Assembly: GCA_025655635.1 (NCBI GenBank)
Contig: JAHXIM010000385.1
Span: forward strand, 1-7,577
Reading direction: 5' to 3'
Origin: a gamma proteobacterium symbiont of Lucinoma myriamae
GTDB taxonomy: Bacteria; Pseudomonadota; Gammaproteobacteria; GRL18
Length of the DNA: 7,577 nt
The notes beneath the pieces are model-generated. The model saw nothing but the letters and a program-made list of their open reading frames with translations, made no database searches and was not told the DNA's origin. Positions 6,779-7,577 of this stretch are shown in pieces. The translations under genes were made by a program, and so were the position numbers. Numbering within the stretch: position 1 is the stretch's first letter; each line of letters starts with the position of its first letter.

Positions 6779-6798
6779 CTGATTTATTCAGCAAAGCC
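6779..6798 (-). mobile_element. Lone insertion-sequence end resembling the IS5 family (IS903 group)
   Basis: Read on the minus strand, these 20 bases begin GGCTTTGCTGAATAAATC. From memory this is one base different from the terminal repeat of IS903-type elements (GGCTTTGTTGAATAAATC). The element body would extend left, toward the tRNA gene, but no transposase frame and no matching second end is found between 6609 and 6778. I therefore read it as a solo end or a heavily deleted copy. The plus strand here also has a 20-codon frame (6720-6782) with a hydrophobic start (MIKKLLILCLIF) that runs into this repeat; it has no ribosome binding site and I do not call it. The match rests on recall, not a search. 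Confidence 0.45.
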
Positions 6799-6808
6799 TT
6801 GAAGACAT

Positions 6809-7170
6809 CTATTGGTCTGTTTTTACCTTGATAGTCATTCCCGCCCCATCAATAATTTCAGATTTAGTGGCCTTATCGTTGATTAACACACCACCTTCTA
6901 TTGATAGTTTATGTTCTGGATTATCTTTAAATATGTCAGGTAATAGTTGCTCACTCTTTTTGATTACAGCATTTTGTTGTTCTCTTAATTCATTAATCGT
7001 ATTATGATCGACTGTTAGATTGAGTGATTTTGTTATTTGCGATAAACCAGATTTAATACCTGCTTCAGGCTTTTTTCTTGAAATAATTTATCATCATGTT
7101 CATTAGCACATACGCTGTTTGAACTTATTGAAATATAGAACAATATTAATAATGTAAAAACTCTCACCAT
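6809..7170 (-). pseudogene. Small secreted protein of unknown function, split by a frameshift
   Basis: From the ATG at 7170 (or the next codon, GTG) the frame reads a clear signal peptide, MVRVFTLLILFYISISSNSVCA, likely cut before NEHDDK, and stops after 45 codons at 7033. A strong ribosome binding site, AAGGAG (plus 7174-7179), supports the start. The coding pattern then continues in another frame to a stop at 6809-6811, the change occurring at a run of six A on the minus strand (plus 7071-7076). Joined there, the product would be 120 residues. The mature part is lysine/glutamate-rich and mostly helical in appearance (KSLNLTVDHNTINELREQQ), ending in a beta-like tail (GMTIKVKTDQ). I recognise no family. 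The change may be a true inactivating deletion of one A, a sequencing error, or slippage on the A run. A candidate promoter lies upstream. The stop is 10 bases from the insertion-sequence-like end. Confidence 0.6.
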
Positions 7171-7198
7171 GCTCTCCTTATACTAAAGATACAATCAC

Positions 7199-7228
7199 AT
7201 CATAAATTCCAGCATTGACAGAAATCAA
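7199..7228 (-). promoter_or_regulatory. Candidate promoter of the frameshifted secreted-protein gene
   Basis: On the minus strand, TTGATT (plus 7223-7228) and TATGAT (plus 7199-7204, five of six bases to consensus) are 18 bases apart. They lie 30-60 bases upstream of the ATG at 7170, a sensible distance given the strong ribosome binding site between. Confidence 0.4.
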
Positions 7229-7577
7229 CCAAGTTAATAAAACCACAAATCATTGGCTGTCTGGATGATTTCCATGAAAGAACTACGTAACTTTCCAAAG
7301 CACTAATATTTATGAATGAGAGCTAGTAAATATGTATTTTTAGTCCCCTTTATCATTACTTTCTTAAATCAGGCCCCTAATATTTCCAGAGAATTTCTTC
7401 CTTTCGCCTGCCTACATTTCGCCTGTCACTTCCCATTCGAATGGATTTTCTGCGCACTATTGTTGACCGTCTCTGAACCCTGCGCCGATTAATTAGTCGA
7501 CCCTGAAAAAAGATAATCATCATGAATTGATAGATTATCGTACAACATTAATTGTAATTTAATTGTTCCTGATCAAA
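7229..7577. other. A/T-rich intergenic region with possible mobile-element relics
   Basis: No frame longer than about 20 codons is credible on either strand. The stretch holds a perfect 12-base palindrome, CCATTCGAATGG (7433-7444), a nine-base direct repeat, TTTCGCCTG (7402-7410 and 7417-7425), and a near-palindrome, CGATTAATTAGTCG (7487-7500). Short phrases such as AAAGGGGACT on the minus strand (near 7343-7352) and GTCGACCCTGA on the plus strand (near 7497-7507) remind me of the intergenic debris often found near REP-associated transposases. That resemblance is from memory only, and no transposase is visible. Confidence 0.35.

Noticed and set aside
6720..6782. Twenty-codon plus-strand frame with a signal-like hydrophobic stretch
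   Set aside because: No Shine-Dalgarno sequence, very short, and it ends in an insertion-sequence-like repeat; chance or a scar is more likely.

Overview
This is a chromosomal segment of a gammaproteobacterium with modest G+C (clearly below 50% by eye). The main evidence is the gene order queA-tgt-yajC-secD-secF and the close match of every protein to its Escherichia coli counterpart. Examples are the SecD start MLNHYPLWKY, the YajC start MSFFIEDA and the Tgt zinc site CxCxxC...H. I cannot name the genus from sequence alone. The codon use and A/T-rich spacers would fit a free-living aquatic or sulfur/methylotroph-type lineage, but that is a guess.

Layout, left to right. Positions 1-453 contain no gene that I can support. 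They hold a degenerate hexanucleotide repeat (229-276) and a striking 155-bp imperfect inverted repeat (289-443) that ends 10 bases from the secF stop codon. The five-gene cluster occupies 454-6334, all on the minus strand, so transcription runs right to left: queA, tgt, yajC, secD, secF. Next comes a divergent spacer with promoter-like sequences facing both ways, and a complete tRNA-Leu(CAA) gene on the plus strand (6522-6608). To its right the sequence becomes A/T-rich accessory DNA. It contains a lone end that resembles an IS5-family insertion sequence (6779-6798), a small minus-strand gene for a secreted protein interrupted by a frameshift at a run of six A (6809-7170), and about 350 bases of unassigned sequence to the window end.

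How the genes work together. QueA and Tgt act in queuosine modification of tRNA: Tgt swaps the wobble guanine of tRNAs with GUN anticodons for preQ1, and QueA then adds the epoxycyclopentane moiety. YajC, SecD and SecF form the accessory complex of the SecYEG translocon, which uses the proton motive force to help pull proteins across the inner membrane. Pairing of these two unrelated functions in one cluster is conserved across many Gammaproteobacteria.

The core cluster is ordinary. The parts worth a second look are the cruciform-like element after secF, the frameshifted secreted-protein gene, and the probable insertion-sequence scar beside the tRNA. I found no CRISPR array, phage gene, toxin-antitoxin pair or defence operon here.
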